Part shown: positions 12,201 through 21,639 of the stretch, piece after piece | Layout: each line of letters opens with the position of its first letter | Numbering within the stretch: position 1 is the stretch's first letter | Origin: Leishmania martiniquensis | Taxonomy: Eukaryota; Euglenozoa; Kinetoplastea; Trypanosomatida; Trypanosomatidae | DNA: 47,500 nt | Direction: 5' to 3' | NCBI RefSeq assembly: GCF_017916325.1 | Contig: NC_090166.1 | Coordinates: 1,001,728-1,049,227 of the forward strand | The notes under the pieces: generated by a model | Database searches by the model: none | Told to the model about the DNA's origin: nothing | The model's input: only the letters and a program-made list of their open reading frames with translations | Program-made: the position numbers and the translations under genes

Positions 12201-12962
12201 GCCGCTGCTGCTCCTCGCGTTCATGATATTGGCCCCGATGCCGCCCTCCGCAGAGCTGGGGCGTGCAGTGGCCTTCGCTACCGCACGCATCATCCGCTGA
12301 ACCTTCGATATCAAAGCCTTCCGCTTCTGCGAAGCGGTGCCGGGGGCCCGCAGATGGTCCTCTTGTATACCCATGCCTTGAAAGGGAAGAGATGCTACGG
12401 CAGACGTCTGCGCGATGGCAGTGATCGGCGACTCATGCACCATCGCCTTTAGCCTTGCGCGCACCACGTTCAATTTGGAGATGAGCCGCCTTTCCAGTGT
12501 CCCTGCTTGAGCGGCGGGTGTCAGCTGCGGCTGAGGAAGCTGGAGAGCAGAGGGCGGCATCTCGGCATCGATTGCGCCCTCTACGGGGCTCAGGATCGCC
12601 TGCTCGAATGGCTTGGGCGCAGCCGCCTCTGGATGGTGCTTCGCACTTGAAGGTGCCATGTGCGTAGGGCCGGAGATGATGCCCATGCTGGTGGAGAAGA
12701 GCTTCCCCAAAAAGGCCTGGGTGAGCAGGCCCTCATCTTCAAAGATACGCCTCCCGAGTCGCCTGAGCGCAGTCCTTTCATGCACCAGCGCCAGGGCGTC
12801 GACATCTCCGCGCTCCGCATCCGCTGGAGGAGTGGCAGCAACTGTAATCGCAACCGAGCAGGAAGCGACGATGAACAGCGAGAGAAGGGTAGTGGTGACG
12901 GCAGAAGAGATACACCACCTTTGAGGTGCCGTGTCCCTACGCGCACGCGCGAGCGGCGCCAT
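9279..12962 (-). CDS. multi-pass RING-CH (MARCH-type) E3 ubiquitin ligase, 1227 aa
   Basis: The ATG at 12962 follows a pyrimidine-rich tract and an AG at 12980-12981 with no ATG between; the open frame reaches further up only from a TTG. A hydrophobic segment near residues 15-40 could be a signal peptide or anchor. A second strong segment lies near 484-506. Residues 856-907 form a RING-CH (RINGv) zinc finger: CRIC at 856-859, then PCACTG, HATC with a following W, and CEIC at 904-907, giving the C4HC3 pattern of MARCH ligases. Four hydrophobic helices follow (about 925-952, 975-1001, 1025-1052, 1065-1085), then a Pro/Ala/Ser-rich tail. MARCH proteins recruit an E2 and ubiquitinate membrane proteins; a role in endomembrane protein turnover is inferred. 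The region between about 540 and 850 is disordered. The size and the long N-terminal part, probably lumenal, are unusual for animal MARCH proteins. Confidence 0.88.
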   Translation of the reverse strand: MAPLARARRDTAPQRWCISSAVTTTLLSLFIVASCSVAITVAATPPADAERGDVDALALVHERTALRRLGRRIFEDEGLLTQAFLGKLFSTSMGIISGPTHMAPSSAKHHPEAAAPKPFEQAILSPVEGAIDAEMPPSALQLPQPQLTPAAQAGTLERRLISKLNVVRARLKAMVHESPITAIAQTSAVASLPFQGMGIQEDHLRAPGTASQKRKALISKVQRMMRAVAKATARPSSAEGGIGANIMNARSSSGVLMHPMKSYVQDSFIRVNKTAAHLPMTIIGSSTTVVQFNGKAGNIIKAVVQLRDHRYDKSVRSDNCYGMYLRVELRNRYRLNGGANDAKGAATVAATTQAHQYIGRSTWASAQPVSKSNDTDESSRPDFPSQDEGRGPWSSFWDSFAPIFDNSAMCKVLQSVSMRVSMAPITEPYYVVLHSTVVPSFNSMAHSTGVPRFPENGFDSPHYTCELDLFFEQESAARLAWLQLVFSLVVPLLVLFLPLPFTMWRADLVQQYMIDTDLAEWMWAPPLLLRKKMIDALKAGVEWVMRLRSAYQQRVLRNQLLRQEQAHRRTGAGLSAAVQQQGFGWGAVTSVAPSLQPRHLLSPPAADGEASQAEQSPQQQQLEPRRQCQFREAEASVSVCRSGSTHSRSSRESIASDVDEPRGSGVGAAALPRSPCLSDALIEDANICPSSAGESIGTRSHRRRARESRGAREAATAVSVHVPLSPDAARHWGEGHQRGWRARQNGHDVLFIAEEVAGAGRSLPAVEQHKDAVEAQQLSMRDTLQTVLKRPREEEEAMASTEDTVDRVWASGAPSSVHTGITAPSDAAPTAGEPAVVSAPTKAPPEEQEEEDEQFCRICREGSDVAPLIVPCACTGSVRFVHATCLDRWRIESAKRNLANVNHCEICKEPFRVSIQRSMLLWESWQHILGAACLFLTCFFMVIVATTLTHVIFGEMSCLASYHQVAYSTMFRFEGISLTLFIYCIVMLLVLFANLIVYSWFRSRLDVEEYVEEMHIVPPFYTRRNILLVVLVCIVLLAQVHATGYLLKYFLYKTSHIAWNWETSPLIGGVVFSLFSICAISFFSWVRHIYMTHIVPNSLGDAPATDVVVETINGAERIETVAANGSDGADPVALPRSITVPCTLVPSGSVAGASAPAASPLPPPLPSAVTGSVSSSLPAPPTMSDNAAQQPAESQDPDYTQHFRIPPDQRVIRAFEYCPPRRKPPGG

Positions 12963-14544
12963 CAGCGATCTGCGCTGAGCTCGAGGCAGGAAGTAGGACA
13001 AGCAAAGGTTGGCGTGCCTGTAACACTGATGTCACTCCCCAGGAAGGGGAGGGGACAGATAGGAAAGCTGGAACCCTGCAGTCGCACCGTGATAGGTGCA
13101 CGCACAAGCCGAAGCGGCCGGGAGGCAGAGAGACAACACACACACACACAGATACGATGATGCGTTGCTTGCCCCTGAAAGTGGTGAAAGGGCGCGATGA
13201 AGGAAAGTGTACGTGTCGCTGCAGTCCTTTGCTGCTCGGCACGCACCACCTGTGTAGTATAACCCTCTCGCCCCCTCTGTACAGAGCCTACGGAAGAGTG
13301 CGCGGGCGGGCGAGAGGGGATGGCGACCGAGGCGCCGATACGTCTCGGCTCTTAAAACAACAACAAAAAACGGACGATCGAAAAAAGGGAGGATACAACG
13401 GAGGCGCACACTGGACGCGAGGACCGTGGCGGTAAAGCCTCTCCCTACGTGTACACTCCGTGAGCAGATCAGCGGACACTCTCCGCCGCGACGACAACCC
13501 GAAACGGAAGGCAATGGACAAGCGATCGAGCAAGCAAGCAACAACACGAATAAGAAAGAAGCCGACGTGTGAGTTGGGTAGACCGAAAAGAGCTTCTGTG
13601 TACTTGGGCCACTCTCATACACCCCTCATGTGTGCTTGCTTTGCTGGACGCAGCTTGCAGAGCACACGGGAGAGACGTGGCGCTGGAAAGCGTCGAGAGG
13701 AAGCAGAGCAGAAGAATATATAAATATATATAAGTTTGTGTGTGTGTGTCGGTGTGTGTACACGAAGGAGAACAACGAAATGGGGAAGGCGTCGGAGTGA
13801 CTGAAAGAGGGTGTTTCGCACGAGAAGACGTTCCCACCTTTCGTGTATGCGCCCGGTTGTGTGTGAGGATATGCATAGAGAGAGAGAACAAGTGAGCGAG
13901 AGCACGACAGAGAAAAGAGGGCGAACACGGCACTAGCGACAAGGCGCCAAAGTGCGAGGGCGACGCGTGAGGCATCCATGTGGAGGGGCTGAGGAGATGC
14001 CGCAAGCAGCGTGATGCTCGTCACATGCAGCCTCCCTTTTGCTGATGATCAGGACACTGCTGGGCGAGTAGAGAGTGCGCTATATATATGCTGCCTTTTA
14101 TTATTCGATGCTCGTTCGCCCCACTGACGGTTTAAGTGCGGCGAAAGAGAGGGAGAGGGCCTGTCGTCTACCGGCGCCGCTGATGCAAGTCGCAGAGACG
14201 TGCGAGGCGGCGTTCCATGGGGGGGGACACGCGTCCGTTTAAGTGGAAGGTCATGCGCTTCGCATGCATACGTGTAACTCAAAGAAAAGCGGGAGACTCT
14301 TCCCCTTCCCTCCCTCCCCCTTCTCCCGCAACGGAAGGGGAGAGTGGTGACAGAAGCCCCACAGACAGCGATGGTCGCGTCGGCGTGCCCTCGCCGCGGC
14401 ACAAGCAGAGACGCGAGGAAAGGCGCGCGCTGAACGCAAACGGGTGACGTGTTGCTCGTTACCTAACGAGGGGCCGGCAGCAGCGGCGCTTCACCTCCAA
14501 CAAAAAAAACGTCCGTGACGTTATCTCGTCGCGGGGCAGCGTTG
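12963..14544. other. intergenic region between Dus and RING-CH genes, no gene seen
   Basis: This holds the 3' flank of the dihydrouridine synthase gene and the 5' flank of the RING-CH gene. It is purine-rich on the plus strand, with a (CA)n run at 13136-13150, A/T-rich microsatellite sequence near 13717-13732 and (TG)n at 13737-13750. Short open frames are Cys/Val/Arg-rich translations of these repeats. Confidence 0.55.
12980..12981 (-). promoter_or_regulatory. likely spliced-leader acceptor of the RING-CH gene
   Basis: On the coding strand a pyrimidine-rich run (cctttgcttgtcctacttcc) ends in AG here, 18 bases before the ATG at 12962, with no ATG between. Trypanosomatid mRNAs receive a spliced leader at the first AG after such a tract. 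Other AGs further upstream are possible. Confidence 0.5.
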
Positions 14545-16527
14545 TCAGAAGTCGATGCCCATGCTGCCCCCCTCCTCCCACACGTCGACGATTTGCTGCT
14601 TCGCCTTTACCTTCTCCGCCTGCGCGGACTTGGGCTGCTCGCCATCCACTGAGCACCCGCGCTCCGCCTCCATGAGGGCGTGCAGGTGTGCTTCGATCGC
14701 GTCCACATACTGCGCAAAGGCGGAGGCAGACATAGATGACACCGCCGCTGTCGCCGCACAGGTGCCCTCCCCTTCCTCCACTTGCTCGTGCACCACACGA
14801 CTAGGCACCGTCGACTCCTCGTCTCCAGGTGCTGCATGGAATCTCATCATGCCCCTCACCTCCGTACCACTCACCCTCTCCACCTTTGACCCCTTCGCGG
14901 CGTTGGTCTTGAGTTGCCCCAGCTGCTCGCGAAAGCTCAGGTGCAGCTCGTAGCTGTGAAAGCACATTTTGAAGAGGTGCGCCTTTACGAAGCCAATGTC
15001 CACCGGGTAGTAGCGCACCCACTGTATGTACACGAGCGCCGTGCGCAGCGCCGCAAGCCGCGTCACCTTGTCGGCGCCATGGGTGCGTCCTGACATGACG
15101 GGGTGGGATGGGTTACTAAACAGCCTCGGGTCCCATAGAAGAGGCTCGGCGCACATGTGGCCCTCACATCGTGTCTCCTGGAGGCGAGCCATTACGTCGT
15201 CGTAGGTGCGCACGTTGCCGTTCGAGATGACAGGAATGGTGCCGCCCAGCGCCACGCGCACGCGGCGGATGAGCTCCATGTTCGCGGCACCAGTCTGCTG
15301 CCCCTTCATCTCGCGTGTGCGGCCATGAATGCAGAGCATCTGCGCCCCCGCGTCGCGAATCATGCGTGCATAGAGAATGGTGAGGGCCTCGTCCAAGTCG
15401 TCCTTCAGCGGCTCCCGTGGGGTCGCCGCCGCCGCCGGAGCAGCGTACGCATCGTTACATGCAGCGGGGTGGCGACTGTAAGCGCATTCGCGGTTGCCGC
15501 CGGCAGCTTCCACGTGCCCAGGGTTGTCGAACACGCGTATCTTCACCGTCACCGGCACCTCCAGCTCCACGTGAAGGGTGTGTACGATGGTGTGAATCAG
15601 CTCCCAGTCCTCCATGAGGAACGAGCCGTAGTGACCACGGCGGGCAATGCCTTGCGGACACCCGAGGTTGAGATCGACCGCATCGCACTGATAGAGAAGG
15701 TGCTCCGACTCTTCCTGTGACGATGACGACGCTTTGACGCGAACGCGCATAGGATACACGGGAGCCGTGGAGGCACCACAGTCGGCGCCGGTCTGCGTAT
15801 CTGCCGTTGTCTGCTCACCGAGGACGGCAAGCCGTGCAGCCCTCAAGACGGTGTCTGCGTCGTTCCCGCAGAACTGCACAATGCACGGCCGGTCCACAAG
15901 GGCGGTGTCGGCAGTGGCGTCATCACCATCAGCCCGCACGTCGGTCTCGCGGCGAGTGTCAATGGAGTGTTCGCCCGCTGCGACAGCAGGGATCGCGCAA
16001 GGCGCCTCCATAGCCCTTTTTACGTCCTCCGGAGGGGTCACTGAGAGAAAGTGCGAGCGGTATGCGGCACCCTCGGAAAAGCTCTTTGCGTGCAGCATTG
16101 GCGTGTAGGCCATCGTCGCGCCGTACTGACGGCACAGCATGCGGAATGGAAGCTCGCTCTGATCCACCATTGGCCCGACAACGAGCATGCGAGGGCCGCT
16201 CGTGGGGTCTAGATGTTGCGCCTTTGACGCTGCCTCGTTCGGCATCACATCTTCGGGAACACGCGGCGGAGGTCCGCTGACCGCGGAGAAGTCCGTGAGG
16301 GAGGCCTTCAGGTGGGCGCGCGCTGCTGGTGACTGCACTGCGGCGTACTTGCGCACCAGCACGTTGTTCCAAAAGTCACGCGCATTGGATGGCTTTGTGC
16401 TGGGGTGGACGTACTTCACGGTGGGGTCGCGGTGCCCATTGCAGTAGGGACACGTCCTGCTGCGGAAGGGTTTCCCCTCGGCGATGAGCTGCCGGTAGTA
16501 ATCCAGCTGCGCTTGATTGTAGGCCAT
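14545..16527 (-). CDS. tRNA-dihydrouridine synthase, 660 aa
   Basis: The protein belongs to the Dus family of FMN/NADPH-dependent enzymes that reduce uridines in tRNA to dihydrouridine. Visible motifs are VVGPMVDQSELPFR (substrate and FMN binding start), LNLGCPQG with the catalytic cysteine at 290, the VKIRVFDN strand, CIHGRT at about 399-404 (His401) and the FMN-phosphate motif SNGNV near 435. An N-terminal CPYC pair (26-29) may bind metal. The order and the MVDQSELPFR motif suit the eukaryotic DUS1 type (U16/U17), though position specificity is inferred. The protein is longer than usual because of inserts around residues 150-280 and 335-375. ATG at 16527 is the first after a strong pyrimidine tract and AG; a further in-frame ATG at 16734 lies upstream of that acceptor. 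Confidence 0.93.
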   Translation of the reverse strand: MAYNQAQLDYYRQLIAEGKPFRSRTCPYCNGHRDPTVKYVHPSTKPSNARDFWNNVLVRKYAAVQSPAARAHLKASLTDFSAVSGPPPRVPEDVMPNEAASKAQHLDPTSGPRMLVVGPMVDQSELPFRMLCRQYGATMAYTPMLHAKSFSEGAAYRSHFLSVTPPEDVKRAMEAPCAIPAVAAGEHSIDTRRETDVRADGDDATADTALVDRPCIVQFCGNDADTVLRAARLAVLGEQTTADTQTGADCGASTAPVYPMRVRVKASSSSQEESEHLLYQCDAVDLNLGCPQGIARRGHYGSFLMEDWELIHTIVHTLHVELEVPVTVKIRVFDNPGHVEAAGGNRECAYSRHPAACNDAYAAPAAAATPREPLKDDLDEALTILYARMIRDAGAQMLCIHGRTREMKGQQTGAANMELIRRVRVALGGTIPVISNGNVRTYDDVMARLQETRCEGHMCAEPLLWDPRLFSNPSHPVMSGRTHGADKVTRLAALRTALVYIQWVRYYPVDIGFVKAHLFKMCFHSYELHLSFREQLGQLKTNAAKGSKVERVSGTEVRGMMRFHAAPGDEESTVPSRVVHEQVEEGEGTCAATAAVSSMSASAFAQYVDAIEAHLHALMEAERGCSVDGEQPKSAQAEKVKAKQQIVDVWEEGGSMGIDF

Positions 16528-16633
16528 TGCCAAGTAGCGCGCCAGTAGTGCCGAGTGGACGCGTGTGTGCAGAGGGCTGCACACGTCGTGGCCTCGCGCA
16601 AGGTTGCTGCGCTCCCTTGACTTGACGCCCCCA

Positions 16634-16635
16634 CT
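16634..16635 (-). promoter_or_regulatory. likely spliced-leader acceptor deciding the Dus start
   Basis: On the coding strand about 50 pyrimidine-rich bases (16690 down to 16636, containing ctctcttctctgctcttct) end in AG here. The next ATG is 16527, the chosen start; none lies between. This makes the upstream in-frame ATG at 16734 unlikely to be in the mature mRNA. Confidence 0.65.
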
Positions 16636-17527
16636 GAGATGAGAACAAGGCGAGCGTAGAAGAGCAGAGAAGAGAGCAGCAATGAGAAGCGGGGGTGCGC
16701 AGCGACCGTGCGACGGGAAACGAGGCGTGCACATGTACTGGTCAGGCGCACTAGTCAGTTGGTGTGGACAGAAAGAAAGACGAGGGAGGCGAAGTGCCGT
16801 GCAGGTATGTCGCTCGTGGACAGGAGCGAGGTGGCAGTGGGGAAGTGGAGGGCGGAGACTGCGGCAACGTTAGAGAGAGAGGCAGTGTGGCCGTGCACCC
16901 GGCGAAAAGAGCACCCTTTCCAGTGAGTTGCAACGATCGGAGTAAGCCCCGCGCTGATGCATACGAAGATCGACATGCCAGTCGCTCTATAAGTGCATCG
17001 GAACGAGCTCATGCCACCCGCCGCATCTCGTTTCCTTCAGCGCCTCCATAGACGACGGGAGGTGGACATATCAGTGCGTGGAATCGGTGCCCAGCTCTAC
17101 CCACTTTCCCCCAATCGTTGGGAAAGCGGCACAGTCCCCATCCTTGCCGACGGAGACACCTACGATGATGGCAGGGCCACGCACCCGCGCCTTGGCGCCA
17201 TCAGTGCGATTTGCTGCTTCTGGTCCGCAGTCAGAGCCTGACTGGAGTTGCGGCGCAGCGGCCTGCCACAGAGAGCCCATCTGCCTCATCCATATGGAGG
17301 GCCAAGTGCCGGCGTGGCTCGAGTCCACTGCGCCCGGCTCTGACAATCCCTGCTGGTAAAGGAAGAACCTGAGTCACACGCCGACATGAACGCAGCGGGT
17401 GGCCGCCTTCGACGTGGGGAGGGGGTGAAGTCTGAGGCAAAGGCGGGAGGACACGAGGGAAGAGGCAAATATGCATACACGGTGGACAAAACACCAACGC
17501 GCTGCACCGAAGCAACGAAAGATGACG

Positions 17528-17588
17528 ACACACATACACACACACACATACATATACATATATATATATATATATATGCATATGTATG
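17528..17588. repeat. compound (CA)n/(TA)n microsatellite
   Basis: A run of CA/TACA units passes into about eleven uninterrupted TA units and then a TATG-rich end. It lies in the 3' flank of the 18549-19982 gene. Such tracts are common between Leishmania genes and vary in length between strains. Confidence 0.9.
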
Positions 17589-17952
17589 TGTGTACAAAAG
17601 GGGATGGGCGCCGCCGGGCGGCACTACCGAGACGCCGGCCACGTGACCCACGGATACATAGAAAAAGGGCGAGGCGGACCGCCGGCAACACACGCTCGAC
17701 TCCTCCGCATATGACCTCTCACTTTCTTTCCCGTGTGTGCGCGAGTACGTTGGACGGCGTCTCGTTCCGCCAGAAGAGCGCGCTGCCGCCCAGTGTAGGC
17801 GCCACCGGAGCCCTACTCCGGTGGCGACGGCGACTGGCGACATGCCCGTGACGCGCACCAAAAAAAGGGGTTGGGAGGGGATGTGACCACGTCGAAACGT
17901 CGCGAGAAAAAAAGCCAAACAAAAAAAACTGAGGGAAAGAGAGAAAGAGGAG

Positions 17953-18095
17953 AGCGCCTCGTGCGGAGCGTGACGTCCGCGCGGCCTATGAGGCACAGCG
18001 CCAGCCCAGACTTGTCTGCCGACGCCCGGAGTCCGCTGCGGCACCCCGAGGGCGGTCTTCAGGCTCGTGGCCTCCGCCCTCCCTCGCACAGACAG
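17953..18095 (-). repeat. dispersed repeat, copy 2 (SIDER-like)
   Basis: This is the gap-free partner of 6603-6745 (about eleven differences in 143 bases, by eye), in the same orientation. It lies roughly 450 bases after the stop codon of the 18549-19982 gene, so it is probably in that gene's 3' UTR, in sense. It is likely a degenerate SIDER-type retroposon. Identity falls off beyond both ends. Confidence 0.6.
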
Positions 18096-18548
18096 AAAAA
18101 GGGCAGCTGCGCCTGGCTGTCGTCTCCAACGCTGCACTTTCTCTTTCCCCTCCGCAACTGCCTCCGTGCGAATTCGCGAGCGGCGCAGGGGCAGACGCGT
18201 CTTCACACCAATCAGGGCACGGCACAGCGACCTATGGATGCCGGCAGACTCTGATCAGCATGTGAGAGGCTCTTTGGAGCCTGGCTCACCCGCTGGCGTT
18301 CAGGAGGCGGCGGCATTCCTTCCCTGTGTGCGGTGCCGGTCCACAGTGACTGCTCGGCGATTCGTTTCGGTTCACACGAAATCGTTTCATCCGGCAGAAG
18401 AGGGGAGGAGGGCGGCGGAGGACCTCCGAAGAGCGGCCCTGCCGAGGAGGCTGTGCGAGGTCGCCTATTCCGCTCCTCCTCGGTGCAGAGGCTTCACGTA
18501 GGCTCTCTTCGGTCCCATCCACACCGGCTTCCTTCCTTTGTCCCTTCC

Positions 18549-19982
18549 TCATTCGTGACAGATTGGCTCGTGGAGGTCACAGGAGCTGCGCGCCGGGTCT
18601 CCGTGAGCCCTCGAGAACGGGTACGGCGCCTCTCCGTCGTTGCAGTGTGACGGGGACGGGGTGTCAACACCGGCTATGCTGCTCACATTGGCAGGGCTAT
18701 GAAAGAAACCGCTAAGTGCGACGTTGTGTTCCACATCCTTCCAGGTGCGCTTGTGACGGCGCAGCTGCAGACGGTCAGGGCACTCGCCCGTGCCCACGCC
18801 GGATCCACCGTGCCCGGCATGCCCAAGATGCCCCGTTGCCGACAGGTTCGGTGAAGCCACTCCTGTCGCACCGTTCGAGTGCATAAATGGGCTGGAGGGG
18901 GCTAAGCCGTCTCCTCTATCGGGGGCGTTCACCGTCATTGAGTAGGACGCCGGTGGCTCGTTCTCTGCTTTAGCACGCGCTGCATCGTGGTGCGCGCCAT
19001 TCATGAGAAACGGGTACGCCACGCAGTCGGCTCCGAGTACCTCCTCCGGCGGGCGAGGTGCCGAGCTGGCCACGCTGGCTGTGCGGTTTCGATGTGCATG
19101 CCCACTGCTGTGCCCGCCACCGGCCGTCCTATTTCGGCGGCCAACACCTCCGCCAGTTGCACTTCCCTCCTCATCGCACTGTGATGACTCGGAGGGGTTT
19201 GAGGAGGTGGACAGCTCCACGGAGGAGGCCATCTGCGCGTACGCCCACTGGTTGAAGAGATCCGCCTTCTGCTGCGCTTCACGGCGACGCAGGCGCTGCC
19301 GCTGACGGTGGCGCATGTACGATTTAACGGTGGCAGCGGTGCCCTGGCTAGCGCGACTGCGCGCAGTGCTAGAGCTGCGCCGAGAGCTACCGCTGCGCGC
19401 GCTGCGCTGGTCCTCCCTATCGTCATGCTCATCCACATCCACCGCACACGCGCCAGGGGAGGGTAGGAGATAGGAGCTGTGCCCGTACGCAACAGTCGAC
19501 GTTGTCCGCACCGTCGTCGCCGATGTGAGCGTCGTTCGGCTTGTGACAGAGGAGCCGTCGGCGAACTCACCTTCGCTCATCATGCCCTCTCCATCGCCTT
19601 CGAGTACTTCCACTACGCAGGCCTCGCGAGCCGCTTGGCGCTGGCGGCGGTGCTCCTCGCGCGCTTGACGACGTCTGTACCTTCTCATCGCCTTGTCGCG
19701 CAGGATTTCCTGTTCCGGGGTCAAGCGCGGCGGCCGCGAATGCAGCGGAATACCTCTACATTCGCGCTCTGCCACGGACGCCTCGCCGCTAGAGGACAAG
19801 CCCCCCTGCCCAGCGGCATTGCGCTCGCGACGCCGGTGGCGGCCGCCATCCGCTAGATCGCCCCTTGAGACCTTGCAGCACCTCAGATACATCAGGATGA
19901 ACAAGGCGATGGCAACACTAAAGATCAAGGCGGCAGAGCTGGCGATATAGATGAGATTGGTGGCGGTGATGGTAAGGCTCAT
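18549..19982 (-). CDS. N-terminally anchored single-pass membrane protein, 477 aa
   Basis: I do not recognise the family. The start at 19982 (MSLTITATN) directly follows a pyrimidine-rich tract ending in AG; upstream in-frame codons are only GTG. Residues about 9-33 form one strong hydrophobic helix (NLIYIASSAALIFSVAIALF...), followed by LRCCKVSRGD, where the two cysteines could be palmitoylated. The rest is predicted to be cytosolic: an Arg/Glu-rich helical stretch (about residues 90-120) and long Ser/Thr/Arg-rich disordered parts. The layout matches the upstream neighbour at 21640-23457, and both share MSL, a GIP motif and a P-x-LT-x-E-x5-L-x-D-like stretch. A distant tandem duplication is possible but unproven. 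Confidence 0.78.
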   Translation of the reverse strand: MSLTITATNLIYIASSAALIFSVAIALFILMYLRCCKVSRGDLADGGRHRRRERNAAGQGGLSSSGEASVAERECRGIPLHSRPPRLTPEQEILRDKAMRRYRRRQAREEHRRQRQAAREACVVEVLEGDGEGMMSEGEFADGSSVTSRTTLTSATTVRTTSTVAYGHSSYLLPSPGACAVDVDEHDDREDQRSARSGSSRRSSSTARSRASQGTAATVKSYMRHRQRQRLRRREAQQKADLFNQWAYAQMASSVELSTSSNPSESSQCDEEGSATGGGVGRRNRTAGGGHSSGHAHRNRTASVASSAPRPPEEVLGADCVAYPFLMNGAHHDAARAKAENEPPASYSMTVNAPDRGDGLAPSSPFMHSNGATGVASPNLSATGHLGHAGHGGSGVGTGECPDRLQLRRHKRTWKDVEHNVALSGFFHSPANVSSIAGVDTPSPSHCNDGEAPYPFSRAHGDPARSSCDLHEPICHE

Positions 19983-20052
19983 CCTGAATGGAGGCGTGGG
20001 GCGAGCAGCAAAGGCGCGCACAAAGGACGCGCTACCGGCTGTGCGTTGCTCA

Positions 20053-20076
20053 ATATATATATATATATATATATAT
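20053..20076. repeat. (AT)12 microsatellite
   Basis: Twelve perfect AT units lie about 70 bases upstream of the start codon at 19982. The tract may fall just outside or at the edge of the 5' UTR. Confidence 0.95.
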
Positions 20077-21516
20077 AATTTGATATTGCCCCTTGTGCGT
20101 CTGGCTGCAGGTGCTATGAAGAACGGCCACGCTGGCGCTTCCAAAGACACGTTCCGCTGCTCAGAAGCGATTCTTCGGTTACGAGTTGGAAGGCGAGAAG
20201 CGCGCGCGTCTGCGAACAAGTCCAACACCACTCTTCGCAGACGTAGTGCGCTGCCAACTGCCAGAAAAAGGAGAGGATGAGGGAGTATGTGGGGAGGGGG
20301 GAAGGCAAAGCCACAGCACTGCGGCAGCTGATCCTTCCAGAAGGCCGGCTCGTGTGTATGTGTGCGGGATAGAGGTGCGCGTATGTATGTGGGGAGGGAA
20401 AGCGCGGGCGGGATGATGCCGGTGCAGAACTTTATCGTACTTACGTCAACGGCTTAGGCAAGAAGAAAAAAGGTGAGCGCGTAAACAGTCGCCGTAGGGA
20501 AGGGCGAGAGAAAAAGAGGGGGAGGGAAAGAAGAAACACGGTGCCAATGAATGAGAAGACACGGACACCAACACAGACACACACTTAAAGGCAGACAGAG
20601 GGAGAGGGAGAAAGCCGCCCGCTTCGCCCTTTCCCTTCTTCCGACACGAAGGGATCAGGGGGGAGGGAGAGGAGGGGGAAGGGGGAAAAAAGAAAACGGT
20701 GGCGCTGTGCGGCGTTGTCCGTATCCGATCAAAGGACAGAGAGCACAGCGTACAGACGCAACGACACAAAGGGGGAGGGCAGAGAGAGGTGCGCACTGAG
20801 CCTCTCCGCCGCCACACTGGCGTCTGTATGCTGCGGTGTGCGCGCGCTGATGTGCCTCTTTCTCTATTTTTTGTTTCTCCTGCTCGGATGCACCACAGAA
20901 GCGGGTCCTTGCGAACTGGTCAGGAGACACGCAGATCCACGCTTGCACGCCTGCGGCAACCTTGCCGACGCACCAGATGATCTGTGTTATGGCTCTCTGC
21001 GCCCTAAAGATGTAGCTGGTGTGATGAGTGAGGGGAAGCGTGTGCAGGAGAGGCGGTGCGTGAAGGGGCCCCGCAGAAGAGAAAAGCGGACGAGTGTGTG
21101 CGCCGTCGACAGGCACGCATCGATAAGCGTTGGAGGAGAGAACATCACGGATTTTGAGAGAGACAGTTAGCGTGCATACGCGCGCACGAGGCAGAATTGA
21201 AAACGGGGAGCGTACCCGCTCCGAAGAGGCTTCGTTGCACCACTCGATGCTGTAGGATGAGCACGAGGGTGGGGGTGAGGGGCGAGCAACAAGAAGAGAG
21301 GTCTGCTCTCGTTTGCCGCTTGCGTCATCGCCACTGGCAAAACTGCTGCTACAGCAGTACGTGATGCGCTTCTCCACGTCTTCCAGCATCGCCAGTATCC
21401 GCGGCAGCTCTCGTATCACAGTCAGCAGAGGGCAAAAAGCGTCGGAAGTTACCGGCAGACTTGCACATACGGAGGCGAGTACGCTCTATCCATTGCAAAC
21501 GCATCTGCCATCGGAG

Positions 21517-21546
21517 ACACACACACACACACACGTACGTACGTAC
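21517..21546. repeat. (AC)n-(GTAC)3 tract
   Basis: Nine AC units run directly into three GTAC units. The GTAC part is self-complementary and could form a small hairpin. It lies in the 3' flank of the 21640-23457 gene. Confidence 0.9.
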
Positions 21547-21639
21547 ACATACAAAGAAACTTTACAACAAGCCTCCGAGCCTGGCCACCGCAGCTTTGTG
21601 TGCTTCGTTTGGCTGAAGCGAAAGAGCGTCCAGCGCCCG

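Larger units (their letters stand above)
16528..18548. other. intergenic region with repeats, no firm gene
   Basis: This carries the 3' flank of the 18549-19982 gene and the 5' flank of the Dus gene. It contains the 17528-17588 microsatellite and the dispersed repeat at 17953-18095. Around 16930-17350 the purine bias disappears, and a short minus-strand frame from an ATG at 17288 to 17071 (72 codons, rich in Gly, Ala and Val) reads like protein. It has no recognisable domain and no clear splice site, so I leave it uncalled. Confidence 0.5.
19983..21639. other. intergenic region, no gene seen
   Basis: This is purine-rich on the plus strand up to about 20700, with a (TA)n tract next to the 5' end of the 18549-19982 gene and (CA)n/(GTAC)n near 21520. 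Open frames (20655-21419 minus, 20715-21170 plus) overlap each other and low-complexity DNA and lack the features of real genes. Confidence 0.55.

Noticed and set aside
16528..16734. Upstream in-frame ATG of the Dus gene at 16734
   Set aside because: A strong polypyrimidine tract and AG lie between it and 16527, so it is probably not in the mature mRNA; the extension is not like Dus N-termini.
17071..17288. 72-codon minus-strand frame with protein-like composition
   Set aside because: No splice acceptor, no domain and within a stretch that may be repeat-derived; insufficient for a gene call.
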